Source of the DNA: Oryza sativa Japonica Group
Lineage: Eukaryota; Streptophyta; Magnoliopsida; Poales; Poaceae
NCBI RefSeq assembly: GCF_034140825.1
Contig: NC_089035.1
Location: 43,268,001 to 43,332,000, forward strand
Direction: 5' to 3'
DNA: 64,000 nt
The notes beneath the pieces are model-generated. The model had not been told where the DNA came from and searched no databases. It saw nothing but the letters and a program-made list of their open reading frames with translations. The position numbers and the translations under genes are program-made. This document shows, in pieces, positions 20,895 to 30,753 of this stretch; position 1 is the stretch's first letter; every line of letters starts with the position of its first letter.

Positions 20895-22334
20895 TCACTT
20901 TGCATGATGGCTGCTAGTGGCCGTCGACGACGACGACGACGGCGCCGCCATCTCCACGTAGTTGGTGATCTTCTCCTCCTCCTCCGGCGACGGCGGTCGA
21001 GTGGCGGCAGAGTCGTCGTCGCCGGCCATGTTGTGGATGCGGAAGAGCTCGCCCATCTGCTCGAGCGTGCGTCCACGAGTCTCCGGGAGGTAGGTGAAGA
21101 AGAAGAGCCAAGCAAGCGAGGCGACGCCGGCGTAGAGGAAGAAGCTGCCGCCGATGGTGATGGCCTTGGAGAGGGAGAGGAAGGTCATGGAGATGACGCC
21201 GCTGGTGACGCGGTTGAGGCCGACGCCGAGAGCGCAGCCGAGGGCGCGGAGGTGGAGCGGGAAGATCTCGGAGCTGTACACCCAGGTGATGGGGCCGAGG
21301 CCGATGGAGAAGAAGGCGACGAAGGCGAGGATGGAGGCGATGGACACGGCGATGGCCCAGCCGCCGCCGGTGGCGTCCTCACCGATGACGGTGAGGCCTA
21401 AGCCGAGGGTGACGAGGGTGGCGATCATGCCGCCGGCGCTGGCCAGCAGCAGCGGCCGCCGGCCGAAGCGGTCGAGCGTGAACGTTGCCACCAGGATGAA
21501 GAGCGTCTTGGTGACGCCCACGGCGCACGTCGTGCCGAGCAGCTTGTTCTTGTCGGTGATCCCGGCGCTCTGGAACACGCGCGGGCTGTAGAGCACGACG
21601 GCGTCGATGCCCGACGACTGCTGGAAGAAGTGGATGCCGAGCGCCGACAGGAGCACGCGCCGGACGGCCGGCGTCGGCGACAGGATCAGCTCCTTCCACA
21701 CGCGCCTCTCGCCGCCGGCCCTCTTCGGCACGGCCACGACGTCACCGTCGAGGTCGGCCGGGATGGCCACCGCCTCCTTGATTTCCGCGAGGCGGGTGGC
21801 GGCCTCCTCCGCCGTGTCCGAGGTCTCGCCGAGGACGACCTTGGCGTCGGCGAGGCGGCCCTTCATGACGAGCCACCGCGGCGACTCCGGCATGGCGAGC
21901 ACCATGAGCGCGAGGGCGACGGACGGCGCCGCGCCGACGCCGAGCATGAGGCGCCAGCCGAGCTGCAGGCGGAGGCGCGAGAAGGCGTAGTTGGAGACGT
22001 AGCCGAGGAGGATGCCGAAGTTGATGAACACCTCCGGGAAGGAGGTGAGGAAGCCGCGCGACGACGCCGGCGAGACCTCGGCGGTGTAGACGGGCGCGAT
22101 CATGAAGGCGTAGCCGACGCCGATGCCGGCGACGAAGCGGCCGGCCATGAGCATGGGGTAGTTGACGGAGAGGCCCATCATGATGGCGCCGACGAAGAAG
22201 ATGACCGCGGCGAGGATGATGGTGAGGCGGCGGCCGATCCAGTCGGAGGTCCGGCCGGCGGCGAAGGAGCCGACGAGGGAGTAGAGGTTGAGGATGCCGA
22301 GCAGGATCTCCACCTCGACGTCCGTGATCTTCAT
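20895..22334 (-). pseudogene. Polyol/monosaccharide transporter (MFS), first exon missing
   Basis: From Met at 22334 the frame runs 479 residues on the minus strand. It has the hallmarks of plant PLT/PMT-type H+-polyol symporters: AAGRTSDWIGRR, SFPEVFINFGILLGYVSNYA, MPESPRWLVMKGR, FFQQSSGIDAVVLYSP, GLGPITWVYSSEIFPLHLRA and PETRGRTLEQMG. The GASLFIKED segment just upstream is still readable, but the preceding part (cytosolic N-terminus and first membrane helix ending in GYDIGVMS) is not found. The similarity fades near 22360 in text that is not a splice site. A longer open frame extends to 22715, but its extra residues are unrelated. The tail is poly-Ser/Thr. So this is a 5'-truncated, probably non-functional copy, unless the lost helix is dispensable or encoded elsewhere. 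GC content is very high compared with its flanks. Confidence 0.75.
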
Positions 22335-22424
22335 GTCCTCCTTGATGAACAGCGACGCCCCGCATATGTAATTAATGAGACTGCATATGCAACATGAGGC
22401 TCTCTGGAGACTGGAGAGAGCGTG

Positions 22425-22575
22425 TATATATAGGCAGTACTGGTGGCTGTGTGTGTGATCGACGGTCAGAGTAATCAATTGATGACAGTATGACATTTGG
22501 AGCGTGTATATATAAGCCATACTGGTGTGTGATCGACGGTCAAAATAATCAGTTGATGACAGTATGACATTTGCC
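22425..22575. repeat. Tandem duplication of ~75 bp upstream of the truncated transporter
   Basis: Two adjacent copies each contain GCGTGTATATATA, GTGTGATCGACGGTCA and TTGATGACAGTATGACATTTG (about 22425-22500 and 22502-22575). They lie just outside the point where transporter homology ends. Confidence 0.85.
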
Positions 22576-23284
22576 CATTGCAACTTGTTTACTTGTAAAG
22601 GTTGGAACTTGGAAGGCCTCCGTGCCGAGCCCAGCTGGCTCGTCATCCACCCTATTTGGAAGGCCTCCGTATCAACTTTGATCCTGCTACCATCACCATC
22701 GACAGGTACACCCAAAATATTTCAAAAATTCATATTTTTAAAAAAAATATTTCAAAAAATCATATTTTCTTTGGATCCCTCGTGGGTTTGGATCCCATGC
22801 CACTCGACTTCATTTTATCAGTTTCTCATGGATTCTCCTTTCCTTGATTTCCCTTTTACCATCAAATTAAAATCTCCATTCCTTGATTTTTCCTGTGCAC
22901 TTTTGTTTATTTTATGCCATCTAGTTACGAATTAAGAAGCGGGAAAGCTGGACACATGTGCACATATTGCCTCATAACAATTCACATACTGCCATACTGC
23001 GATACAAGGCAGTGCTTCTAGCAATTCAGAAAGTGAGAAATCAACACAAAACATAACCAGTCGAGTTCCAAATTGTCTTCAGCTAATATATTGATGATTC
23101 AAACAGATGCTAACGATGCAAGTTAGAAGAGAGGTAAATCCATAAGTCATAACAACTCCAACTCCAACACTCAACTATCAAATATAGCTGATTCTGGCCC
23201 AGTTCTCTTAGACAAAGGCGTTTGGACATTGCTAAGAGCGACGTAGCAAAGAGGCAATCCTCGACACAAGACTATATAGATAAC
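22576..23284. other. Intergenic DNA and 3' flank of the SmD2 copy
   Basis: Contains small repeated words (GGAAGGCCTCCGT twice near 22610-22670; TATTTCAAAAA near 22720-22760). The right part probably corresponds to the 3' UTR of the SmD2 copy. No gene seen. Confidence 0.4.
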
Positions 23285-23598
23285 TCATTTCGGGTTTTTG
23301 AGCACAATGATGACCGAGTCCCCACGTAGGAACATCTTGCTGATGAACCTGTCCTTGTTCACTGGAAGAGCCTTCTTCTTGCCTTTACCAGTCTTTGGTA
23401 CCTGCAGCAAGAGTAACACATGTTATTACTGAAAACAGCACTACACTCAACTGGAACAAAAGTTCAAAACTTCAGATAACGCCTTGCATGTACCTCGGTC
23501 CACATCTCCCTGACATTCTCAAGAACCATGTTGCAATGGCTATCAAATGCCCTCACACGACCTAGTAACTTCTTGTTGTTCTGGCAATTGATAAGCAC
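23285..23598 (-). pseudogene. SmD2 spliceosomal core protein, truncated copy (last two exons)
   Basis: Two exons on the minus strand, 23598-23494 and 23401-23285, joined in frame. The first reads [20 protein letters not shown] then [15 protein letters not shown]; the second reads [19 protein letters not shown] to the stop after LKNPK. This covers most of the Sm fold of SmD2 (U1/U2/U4/U5 snRNP core). Changes at usually invariant places are visible: CQN for CRN, FDS for FDR, and LKN for LRN near the end. No exon for the acidic N-terminus and the VKNNTQ segment is found up to about 27 kb. Because the intron is kept, this is a DNA-level partial duplicate rather than a retrocopy; probably inactive. 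Confidence 0.85.
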
Positions 23599-25590
23599 CT
23601 AGAAAGAAGAGCATACACAATCAAAACAATGCATATCTTTAGAAGCATCAAGTGTAGTCAGGAGAACCACTTATGGTCGGCTAATTCTATAGGTAACTCC
23701 TAAAGATACACTTATTAATATAACCGCACTGCTAGCCGCAACAAAGATCTGAGGTCGGACCCATACAATATACATCAAGCAGATATTTTCAGAGTTTTTG
23801 CCTAGTGTACACAAAATACAGTAGCAGCTATGAAGAAGTCAGCACAAATTTGCAACTATGGCTTGTTTTCCCACATCATACAAATGACCAAAATTGACAA
23901 ATGGTTACACATAGCACAGCATGATAAAGTTGAGGTATCTAAAGAAAAAGACATAACACCAAGTGAATAAATTCAACATCCTAGTAACTGAAAGCAAGAT
24001 AGCATATCAAGGTATCTAAACCAAAAGATATCGCAGGGAATGAATGAATTCAACATGCAGTAACTCAATATCCATGACAAAATGGCATATTTCAAGGTGT
24101 AAAGGGCAAAGATAGGTGCGTGAATTCAATCCAGCAACTCATCTTGCTATTGCACCAACTCAACACTCCAGTAAGTAAACAGACTCAGAAAATCAAGTAA
24201 ATAATGAAATACTAATCCCACAACCCACAACGATTCTGGTCGCCAAAAGTTCAAATTAGGACTCCATACGATACACAAACAAGAGCAGTAGAGCATGTTA
24301 AGGTAATAGCATGGCGAGCGCGAACCTAAGATATGGACATACCTAGACAAACCATAGCACAATCCAAGACTACTGTTTGAACTGATAAAAGTGAACAAAA
24401 AGTAGGTAATTAAGAACTACATAACTAACTAAAACAGAAAACAACCTTACTGAAGAAGTGAAGATAGACTACCACGTTGCAATCAACTATGTTTCAGAAA
24501 ATGAAGTGGCAGCCCAGATGCAACATTTACACTAACACTACATGAAAAGATGTTGACTATGACCAATTATTCAGATACATGAGAAAGGCTCCATTAATTT
24601 AACATGACTTACAGAGCATCCTTATTGGCTAAGAGAGTTGAGAGAACTACAGTTCATTCACCCGTTAGGAGAAGGGTACTTCCTTATTTCAGAAATCCAG
24701 ATGTTCATAGACAGTTCAATTGCAAACGAATCAGCTTCTAAGGAATATCACCAAACATTCAAGGCAAATCGGTTGCCAAAACTTTTCTAAGGAACCCCAA
24801 CCCATGAGCCAGTTTACAATCTGTGGCTACATTGTCCATTGCTCTGTTGTAAGAAATTAAACTTCTTTTGTTCTTTGCATTAGATGCGATAAAGCTTATC
24901 TTATAGTCATTGAGTTCGCAGATATTAGAGTTAGTAGAATTGTCTGATGTATCCAGTTGGAGGATGGAGAAAGCTTTAAAGAAAAGGATAATTACAATAC
25001 TGTGGTGCCCCCACACTTTTACCACTGTAGATAAAAGTGTACCAGCTGTGAATTATTATTTAACAAATTCTTGTTTTGCCAAAAAATAGCCCACCATCAG
25101 AGATCGCACAGAGTAATAGTTAGAACTACCTTTAATTCGTCCCTAGGAGTCTGAAGGCCACCTCAACTCCATCTTATACTTGCAAAGAGCAATTCCTGTA
25201 AAGGGGTTATATAGCAAGGGTGATCACTTTCGTACTCAGCAAGTCAATAGTAGCAAAACATAGATGCATAAATGATACCTTTATATCCTACATCATGGTC
25301 ATTCATATTTCATCATCAAATCTAAGTTTATTTTGTAAAAGGGTTTCCAAAAGGGACTTATAAAAACTAAAATACACTCATAACATTGACAAAGTTTGTA
25401 GCAACTCCTCGTACAAAAGCATGAATCACGATTTAATTTAGCACTGTGCAGGCTTGTACCGCTTTACCCACAGCTACTCTGATTTTTAGGGCCTTTGCAT
25501 TCCATTCGATTGCTAGACTTATCAGAGTACAAGACTTTTTCCCTCATTTCCATTTACTACACTCCACGACACCATATACGCCGGGTCGTC
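23599..25590. other. AT-rich intergenic or former intron DNA
   Basis: About 2 kb with no supported gene. It may include the old first intron of the SmD2 copy. I looked for an exon coding the SmD2 N-terminus and did not find one. No terminal repeats recognised. Confidence 0.45.
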
Positions 25591-25591
25591 T

Positions 25592-25777
25592 AATGGGGTT
25601 TATATCATCTCCCATCTATCACTATGCATTCGATGGGGTTTTATATCATCTCCCATCATTGCTACGCATTTGATGGGGTTTATATCATCTCCCATCCTAA
25701 CTACTCATAGATGGGGTCTATATCATCTCCCATCTGAATACTATGCTCTTGACGGGGTTTATATCATCTCCCATCCT
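25592..25777. repeat. Five-copy ~40-bp repeat with dyad units
   Basis: The unit GATGGGGTTTATATCATCTC followed by CCATC begins near 25592, 25632, 25672, 25710 and 25751. Each unit starts with GATGGG and ends with CCCATC, so it can fold on itself. The 15-20-bp spacers differ but share TATGCATT-like words. The array is surrounded by ordinary AT-rich DNA. Confidence 0.9.
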
Positions 25778-26046
25778 CCTACAACTACATACCCATGTGG
25801 AGTATAATAAACTTAATAAGGTACTAGGCCCAGCCCATCTTGAGACAGATCCATGGTTGATCGGTATACATGGTTCTCTGGTACAAGTGAGGATCAATAA
25901 TCTTTATATGTATATCAATATCTCCATCATAATCAGTCTAGCAAATAATATCATCTATATTATATTTATTTTATATGAATAATGGTTTGATGCAATACTA
26001 AGAGTAAAAAATTTTATAAAATAGGTTTTTAATTAGAGGGAGCGTA

Positions 26047-26412
26047 TCCTATGCACACAGGCCCTCACGTGTACACACCGTGTACACCAACTAAAAATTA
26101 TCAAAAAAATTCTAGGAAAATTCATACATATACTTTCAATAGTATTACATCTACGTGCAAAGTCGCATCTTCAAATTCATTCTACATAGAGAATAACAAA
26201 AAAGATAAAATTCTGACAAAATTGCAACCTCAAAACTGTCAGATTTTTTGTTTTTTTGTTACAGTTAAAATATAATGAATTTGACGTTAAGATTTTAACC
26301 CTAGGTGTAATACAATTGAAAGCATGTGTATGATTTTTTCTAGATTTTTTGGTGACATTTTTTAGTTGGTGTGCACGTGTGTACACGTGAGGGCCTGTGT
26401 GCATAGGATATG
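26047..26412. mobile_element. Foldback-type MITE with very long inverted ends
   Basis: About 366 bp whose two halves are imperfect reverse complements. The left end is TATCCTATGCACACAGGCCC then TCACGTGTACAC; the right end is GTGTACACGTGAGGGCCTGT then GTGCATAGGATA. The homology continues inward (ACCAACTAAAAA, TTCTAGGAAAA). No coding capacity, and no clear target duplication. Confidence 0.85.
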
Positions 26413-26970
26413 TTGCCTTAATTAGAATAGAAGGATCATCATCTATCAATATGATCAAAGAGAGACTTGCCTGAGTTTCTATAGTTTTTTAATTTTTTGA
26501 GGTTAATAACTGCCTAGCATTTGCCGAGCCTGAGTATCTGTAGTTGAAATCGAAATTATCTAGTGCCGATTGACCCATTTTCCATTCTAGCTTTATGAAA
26601 CTTAATCATGATGTCATTGTTTTCCAACTAATTGAACCATGTGCCATGAATTAATATTAATGATTTCTATTTAGGATTTAATTAAGTGCGCGTCGTTTCA
26701 AATATGCACATAATAACCCTGTATTAAGCTGATACCCGATGGGTGAGAGGGGGATCTGACTATTCTTATGTTCTTATGTAACAGGAGCTCTAAGGTAGTT
26801 TATCCCCTCAATTCAGTATTCAATTTGTCAGAACAAGCAACTCTTAGTTTATCCCCTCAATTCACAGAACAAGTAAAGATGTACCTTCTACCATCCTCGA
26901 ACAGAGCTAAAAGAGCATCTGAATTAATACTTTTCCACCATCCCTCGGACAGAGTAACTGAGTTAACTTA
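26413..26970. other. Intergenic DNA between two MITEs
   Basis: Holds a short direct repeat of GTTTATCCCCTCAATTCA (about 26800 and 26850). Nothing else recognised. Confidence 0.4.
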
Positions 26971-27212
26971 GGCTGAGTTTGAGTAGGAGGAGATTAAGAA
27001 GATTGGGAAGATACGCAAAACGAGATGAGCTATTAGAGCATGATTAATTAAGTATTAATTATTTTAAATTTTAAAAATGGATTAATATGATTTTTTAAAG
27101 TAACTTTCGTATAGAAACTTTTTGTAAAAAATACACCGTTTAGTAGTTCAGGAAACGCGAGCGCCGGAAACGAGACAAGCTCACTCACAATCTTCTCCTG
27201 CCGAACGCTCCC
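26971..27212. mobile_element. Tourist-like MITE
   Basis: About 242 bp flanked by TTA on both sides (26968-26970 and 27213-27215). The left end GGCTGAGTTTGAGTAGGAGG and the right end CTCCTGCCGAACGCTCCC are diverged inverted repeats. The body is AT-rich with no coding sequence. TTA targets are typical for the PIF/Harbinger (Tourist) group. It directly abuts the Pack-MULE-like element. Confidence 0.65.
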
Positions 27213-27496
27213 TTAGACTACTTTTTTCTTTTCTTTTTCTCTTCTCTTCTCAACGTCTCAGTTCTCACGCCTAGGCAGGAAGATGCAGGTGTGCGGCCGA
27301 CGGCGGAGCGGGCGCGGCTGCCGGCGCAGCGGGCGCTGCGACGCGCGGGGAAGAAGCTGGAGAGGGGGAGAGGAGGCGGCCGGCGCGACCGCCCGCGACG
27401 GCGGGAGCAGCGGGCGCCGCCGCCTCTCCCCATACGGAGCCACGGTGGGTGAGCGGGCGAGCGGCGACCTCGCTGTCGCCAGCCACGCCGCCTCCA

Positions 27497-27756
27497 CAGC
27501 GCCGCGCAGATGCTGTCATTCGGCGCCCTCGGAATCACCACCACTACGTCCTGCAGCGCCTGCCTTTGCACGTTCGGCGACGGCTGGTACAGCCGGAGCA
27601 CCTCGTTCAGCACGCACCCCATCTTCGTCAGCTTCCCCAGCGCCGCCGCGTCGAGGAGGCCCGACCGCCCGGCCGCCTCCACCACCTCCTCCCGCACCGC
27701 CGCCTGCCACTCCGGGTGCGCCGCCAGCATCAGCAGCGTCCACGACAGCCGCTCCC
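27497..27756 (-). pseudogene. Captured cytochrome P450 fragment, C-terminal piece
   Basis: On the minus strand the translation SWTLLMLAAHPEWQAAVREE and KLTKMGCVLNEVLRLYQPSP matches the P450 region from the end of the I-helix to the K-helix (the ExxR motif is EVLR). The sequence then leaves the family. It looks like a CYP72-clan enzyme. It has no heme-binding Cys region and cannot code for an enzyme. Confidence 0.85.
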
Positions 27757-28143
27757 GCTCACCGCAGTGCTCGACACGGGTAGCGACCTCATCTGGACGC
27801 AGTACGACGCGCCGTGCCGGAGGTGCTTCCCACAGCCGGCGCCGCTGTACGCGTCGGCCAGGTCCGTGACGTGCGCCAACGTGTCGTGCTGCTCGCCGAT
27901 GTGCCAGGCGCTCCAGAGCCCGTGGTCCCGCTGCTCGCCGCCCGACACGGGCTGCGCGTACTACTTCTCCTACGGCGACGGCACCTCCACCGACGGCATC
28001 CTCGCCACCGAGACGTTCACGCTCGGCACGGACGCCGCCGTGCGTGGCGTCGCCTCCGGGTGCGGGACGGAGAACCTCGGCAGCATAGACAACTCCTTCG
28101 GCCTGGTCGGCATGGGGAGAGGCCCACCGTCGCTGGTGTCGCT
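27757..28143 (+). pseudogene. Captured aspartic protease (nepenthesin-type) fragment, inverted within the P450
   Basis: On the plus strand: TAVLDTGSDLIWTQYDAPCR (the catalytic DTGS), then a cysteine-rich insert typical of plant A1B proteases (CCSPMCQALQSPWSRC), then AYYFSYGDGTSTDGILATET (the flap region) and FGLVGMGRGPPSLVS. It is open across the fragment but lacks signal peptide, prosegment and the second catalytic Asp. It replaces about 11 residues (the AGxET segment) of the P450 frame that runs on the opposite strand on both sides. Confidence 0.88.
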
Positions 28144-28149
28144 GAAGAA

Positions 28150-28560
28150 GAACGTCTTGCACTCGTCCACCAGCTCCCGCGTCGTCAGCTTCCTCTCGCG
28201 CCCCCGCGCTCGCCTTGTTCCCTCCCAGCAGCAGCTACAGCAGGTCGTTCGTCTTCTTCCTCCCGCTGCAGCCGCTGGTGACGCCGCGACTCGATGATGT
28301 CGAGCAGGAGCGCGTCGATCTCCCGCCCCAGCTTCCACGCCTCATAGTTGGCGCGGCACGCCGACGAGGCGGGTGGAGCGGAACAGCATCGCCTGCATGG
28401 CCTGCAGCTTGTGGAAGACCCCAGCGCCGGTGGCGTCATCGTCGGTGCCGATGCCGAAGCTGGCCTTGGCGATGATCTCGGCGGCGTTCCAGACCACGCC
28501 CTTCTCGATGTCGATGCAGCTCTACCCCGACACCACCATGTCGCTCCACTCGCCCAGCAT
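28150..28560 (-). pseudogene. Captured cytochrome P450 fragment, middle piece
   Basis: Minus-strand translation contains MLGEWSDMVV, CIDIEKGVVWNAAEIIAKAS then FGIGTDDDATGAG, VFHKLQAMQAMLF, ANYEAWKLGREIDALLLDII and finally TTRELVDECKTFFF. This corresponds to the C-helix through the start of the I-helix of a CYP72-clan P450. Frames shift along the piece. The residues that should follow (AGHETT) are replaced by the inverted protease fragment. Confidence 0.82.
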
Positions 28561-28795
28561 CTTCGACGTCGTCTCCGGATGGGGAGAGGCGGGCGCTAGC
28601 CGCCGCTCCCGCCGTCGCGGGCGTTCGCGCCGGCCGCCTCCTCTCCCCCTCTCCCGCTTCTTCCCCGCGCGCCGCAGCGCCCGCTGCGCCGGCAGCCGCG
28701 CCTGCTCAGCCGTCGGCCGCACACCCACATCTGCCCGCCTGCGCGTGAGAACTAACAAGATGAGAAGATAAAAAGGGAAGAAAAAAAGATGTGGG

Positions 28796-29180
28796 CCCAC
28801 ATCATTTTCTCTCGCTGACATGTGGGCCCCATATATTTATTTTATTATTTTTTACTGACTAGTATGCCACGTCAGCAAAACCAGTCATCTATACTGCCTT
28901 GGATCCAAATTAGACGGTTTTGTATAGTTTAGGGGTGAAGATTTCTGGTTTTGTGGTTAAGGAACCTTGAAATCTTGATGTTAAGTTGAGGGAACTTATT
29001 CCTATTTACTTCCGTTTGAATTTTAAATACACATGTACTAATATTTACAGAGTTAACAGTTTCTTAAAGAAAGTCTTGTTTTATAGAAGTAATTTTATAA
29101 ATGTATTTAATAAAACTAATTTCAGATTATGACTTTTCTGGGGGATGTCATTGGACTATCTTTATTAATAAGAAAATATA
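28796..29180. other. Intergenic DNA right of the Pack-MULE
   Basis: Begins with the 16-bp perfect palindrome GATGTGGGCCCACATC (28789-28804) and a second TGACATGTGGGCCCC block (28818-28832). The rest is AT-rich without recognised features. Confidence 0.45.
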
Positions 29181-29196
29181 GTTACATCATCCACGC

Positions 29197-29460
29197 TCAT
29201 AATAAAGCTAGGGGCTGGTTCATTGATCCATATACATGATTTTCTTGAAAAAAAAAAGACCTAGCCAATTCATGAGTTACCTGGTTTGCCTCTCTATTAC
29301 AATACTCAATAGAAACCCTATCAAAACCATTATGTAAATTGTTGCAATCTTCGTATATGGCTATCGATGCCATTGTCAAGAAACCTCCATCTAACATAAT
29401 GTCAACAACCTACTTACAATCTATCTGAATAATAAACTTATTCCAAACCATGACTTGGTG
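29197..29460 (-). pseudogene. RNase H-like (RVT_3-type) domain remnant
   Basis: Minus-strand translation WNKFIIQIDCK, then a stop codon, then VVDIMLDGGFLTMASIAIYE and RVSIEYCNREANQVTHELAR. This matches the C-terminal half of the plant RNase H-like domain, with the conserved REAN.vAH.LA motif. It is a remnant of a LINE-associated or domesticated RNase H-like gene, broken by at least one in-frame stop. Confidence 0.7.
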
Positions 29461-30380
29461 CTGATGGAAAACTAATTTCACAAGTAATATTAAATGGGTT
29501 CTTGCCATGTACAATATTTATAAGCTAAAGTATATAAGTTGAAATCCGTTTCTATTTCGACTTTAGAATCTCAATAAGAAGACCTAAGTAACCATACTCT
29601 ATATCCCTTAGCTCTAGCTTTAAATACTATGCTTTACATATCAGATGTTTTAAAAAAATTCTTGCTACTAAAAAATACCAAAAAGTATGTCCATTGAAGA
29701 ATGCAGCGGCGGTGCCCTGAACCATATCTCCCGCACATTAAGGACACACGTTATTCTCCTCCTGCTCTAAACAAATCACAGACAATAAAAAAAAGCAATG
29801 GTTGAGCTAGTAGGAGCTCCGCTTGATCCGGTAAATGAGCTAATATCAATCTATCATGTGTCTATGCTCCTACCCTACCTCGATCATTGTTCTCCTTCCG
29901 AGAGGCTAAGCGGTGGACTTATTAAACCTGATTGGAGCCATGTTTGAAAACACAACATAGATTTTTCTTTTTAAAAAAAAAAAAGATTTTGATGCCAATG
30001 AGAAAGGGAGATATTAGCTTTGAATCTCCCTAGCCATCTATACATAGAATATTCTATGTTATATGGTTTTGAATAGAATATTCTATGTTATATGGTTTTG
30101 AAGTACTAAGTTGAATAAGGATCAATATTTACCAATTCAAGTACTATGTACACTTACGAAACAATTCAAAGCAACTTACTATCATAGAGGTTCTATTTTA
30201 TAGATATCGTGAAGTATATTTAATAGGAACACACTGTCTGGCACCGTTTGTAAAAAAAAAAATCCTCTATATCTATCCTTGTGAATACTGGCACACTGAA
30301 ATTTCAGTTTAAGAATTTATACACTGATAATCCAAATTACAACCACAAGTTGTGGCGATTTGGACAGAATTTTGTTAATC
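29461..30380. other. AT-rich intergenic DNA
   Basis: Includes a tandem pair of the ~29-bp unit TAGAATATTCTATGTTATAT then GGTTTTGAA at about 30045-30103; AGAATATTCT is itself a perfect palindrome. A long A-run lies near 29973. No gene recognised. Confidence 0.5.
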
Positions 30381-30439
30381 CCAAGCTAGGTGTTGACCAT
30401 GGGTCAACAATCTCCCATGGTGCCCGTGGCCGTGGTGTA

Positions 30440-30753
30440 CGCAACTTGTCCGCAGCCGCGACCCCGACCCGACCCGACCAGACTCGGCACCCGCTTTCTC
30501 ATTTTTTTTTTCTTTTTGCCGACTTCCCCCCTCAGCCGCCACACGCCCCCTCGCCGCCGGCGACCTCGAGTTCTAGGGTTAGGGTTTTTGCCCCGGCTCG
30601 CCAATCCACTATCGCCCAAGGCTTCGGCCCCAATTCGACGCCCGCGGGTTCAATTCCGAGCGCTCCCAAGTCGAATTGTCCGCCTCCACCGGTGGAATTC
30701 CCATGCCTCTGAGATAAGGATTTTGGGGGAGACGCGGGGTGAGCCGGGCGGCC
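30440..30753 (+). promoter_or_regulatory. Promoter/5' UTR of the ADA3-like gene with a telo-box
   Basis: Contains TCTAGGGTTAGGGTTTTTG (about 30574-30592), i.e. two overlapping telo-box (AGGGTTA/AGGGTTT) motifs common near transcription starts of plant growth and translation genes. A pyrimidine-rich stretch (CTCATTTTTTTTTCTTTTT) lies just upstream. The start codon is at 30754. Confidence 0.6.

Larger units (their letters stand above)
27216..28795. mobile_element. Pack-MULE-like element carrying host gene fragments
   Basis: The ends are ~220-bp imperfect inverted repeats. Left (27216-27440): pyrimidine-rich edge, AGTTCTCACGC, GTGCGGCCGACGG, GGCTGCCGGCGCAGCGGGCG, CGCGCGGGGAAGAAG, GGAGAGGAGGCGGCCGGCGC, CTCTCCCCATACGGAG. 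Right (28572-28795): the same words in reverse complement. The inside (27497-28560) is not transposase but pieces of at least two host genes (P450 and aspartic protease). GC content is far above the flanks. Long TIRs plus captured gene fragments define Pack-MULEs in rice. I could not find a 9-bp target duplication; the left edge meets the Tourist-like MITE. Confidence 0.85.

Noticed and set aside
20904-22397. Long plus-strand open frames opposite the polyol transporter (up to 255 codons)
   Set aside because: They are antisense shadows of a GC-rich gene: low-complexity Arg/Glu/Asp text with no family resemblance, while the minus strand reads as a conserved transporter.
25592-25777. CRISPR-like array
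   Set aside because: Spacing is regular, but this is a plant nuclear region. The spacers are short (15-20 bp) and related to each other, and there are no cas genes.
27283-28599. Several overlapping open frames in the GC-rich 27-28.6 kb region, taken as new genes
   Set aside because: They lie inside an element with long inverted ends, and their recognisable parts are broken P450 and protease pieces. The rest is Arg/Pro/Ala low complexity.
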